Shown here one piece after another: positions 15,531 to 15,686 of a stretch of 15,686 nucleotides of DNA. The DNA lies in the NCBI GenBank assembly GCA_035591015.1, contig JAXIUW010020008.1, positions 1-15,686 of the forward strand. Reading direction: 5' to 3'. Every line of letters starts with the position of its first letter. Within the stretch, counting starts at the first letter, position 1. The stretch comes from Cephalothrix simula (taxonomy: Eukaryota; Nemertea; Palaeonemertea; Archinemertea; Cephalotrichidae). Both the position numbers and the translations under genes were made by a program. The notes under the pieces are model-generated. The model was not told where the DNA came from. It worked only from the letters and a program-made list of their open reading frames with translations, and did no database searches.

Positions 15531-15686
15531 AGTGGTATTTGCAAAAAAAAAAACGAAGACTAAACCTACGAAATGCAGCTTCCTTATAATTCACCTTAGG
15601 GCAACCATTTTGGAAGTGGCTAAAGAGGAGGAAAGCGAGGTCGATTTTGTATTGCGGACTAAAAAAGCCGATCGATATTTTAACGG

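Noticed and set aside
15326-15544. 72-codon minus-strand frame over the MITE
   Set aside because: It begins with TTG and reads through the palindromic MITE; no coding signal.
15606-15608. ATG with donor AG|GTGAAT just upstream as the first exon
   Set aside because: It would leave two bases of a split codon, while the exon at 13842 needs one. The spliced frame stops after about 14 codons, and the unspliced frame stops after five.

Overview
The window looks like nuclear DNA from an invertebrate animal. It is AT-rich by eye. It holds one huge eukaryotic-type coding exon with spliceosomal splice sites, plus several eukaryotic repeat classes: a DNA transposon with a target-site duplication, a Tc1/mariner-type MITE pair and a SINE-like A-box. 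No operon, Shine-Dalgarno-led gene, bacterial terminator, tRNA gene or CRISPR array was found. I could not fix the species.

Layout from right to left, following the minus strand. Positions 15403-15686 hold a possible promoter and first exon. Positions 15116-15400 hold two copies of a palindromic Tc1-like MITE. Positions 13916-15025 hold a 1,110-bp non-autonomous DNA transposon with terminal inverted repeats and a 7-bp target-site duplication. A good 3' splice site at about 13843 opens a single 12.67-kb coding exon (13842-1172). Just after the stop is a probable 103-nt 3'UTR intron (1160-1058), then an ATTAAA signal (915-920). Positions 1-890 are non-coding as far as I can see, apart from a SINE-like remnant.

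The exon encodes at least about 4,217 residues of a protein I do not recognise. It is built almost entirely from RNA-recognition-motif (RRM)-like folds and low-complexity linkers. In order it contains: an alpha-helical N-terminal domain; a long acidic/serine region with a SUMO-interacting motif, SUMO sites, a nuclear localisation region and a CtBP-type PIDLS motif; two single RRMs; one RRM-RRM didomain; a serine-rich region with an eight-copy repeat; eight more RRM-RRM didomains, the first two being a recent tandem duplication; a Lys/Glu-rich triplicated repeat with nuclear-localisation clusters; and a C-terminal RRM. That gives about 21 RRM-like folds. Nine of the pairs share one architecture: a first RRM with an ALxxNGxxI...VAV signature, a short linker that usually carries VP, a second RRM, then an aromatic tail. 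The likely setting is a nuclear RNA-binding or scaffold protein, but this is inference from architecture only. Residue numbers count from the GTG codon at 13823-13825, the first codon of the long open stretch, which is not the likely true start.
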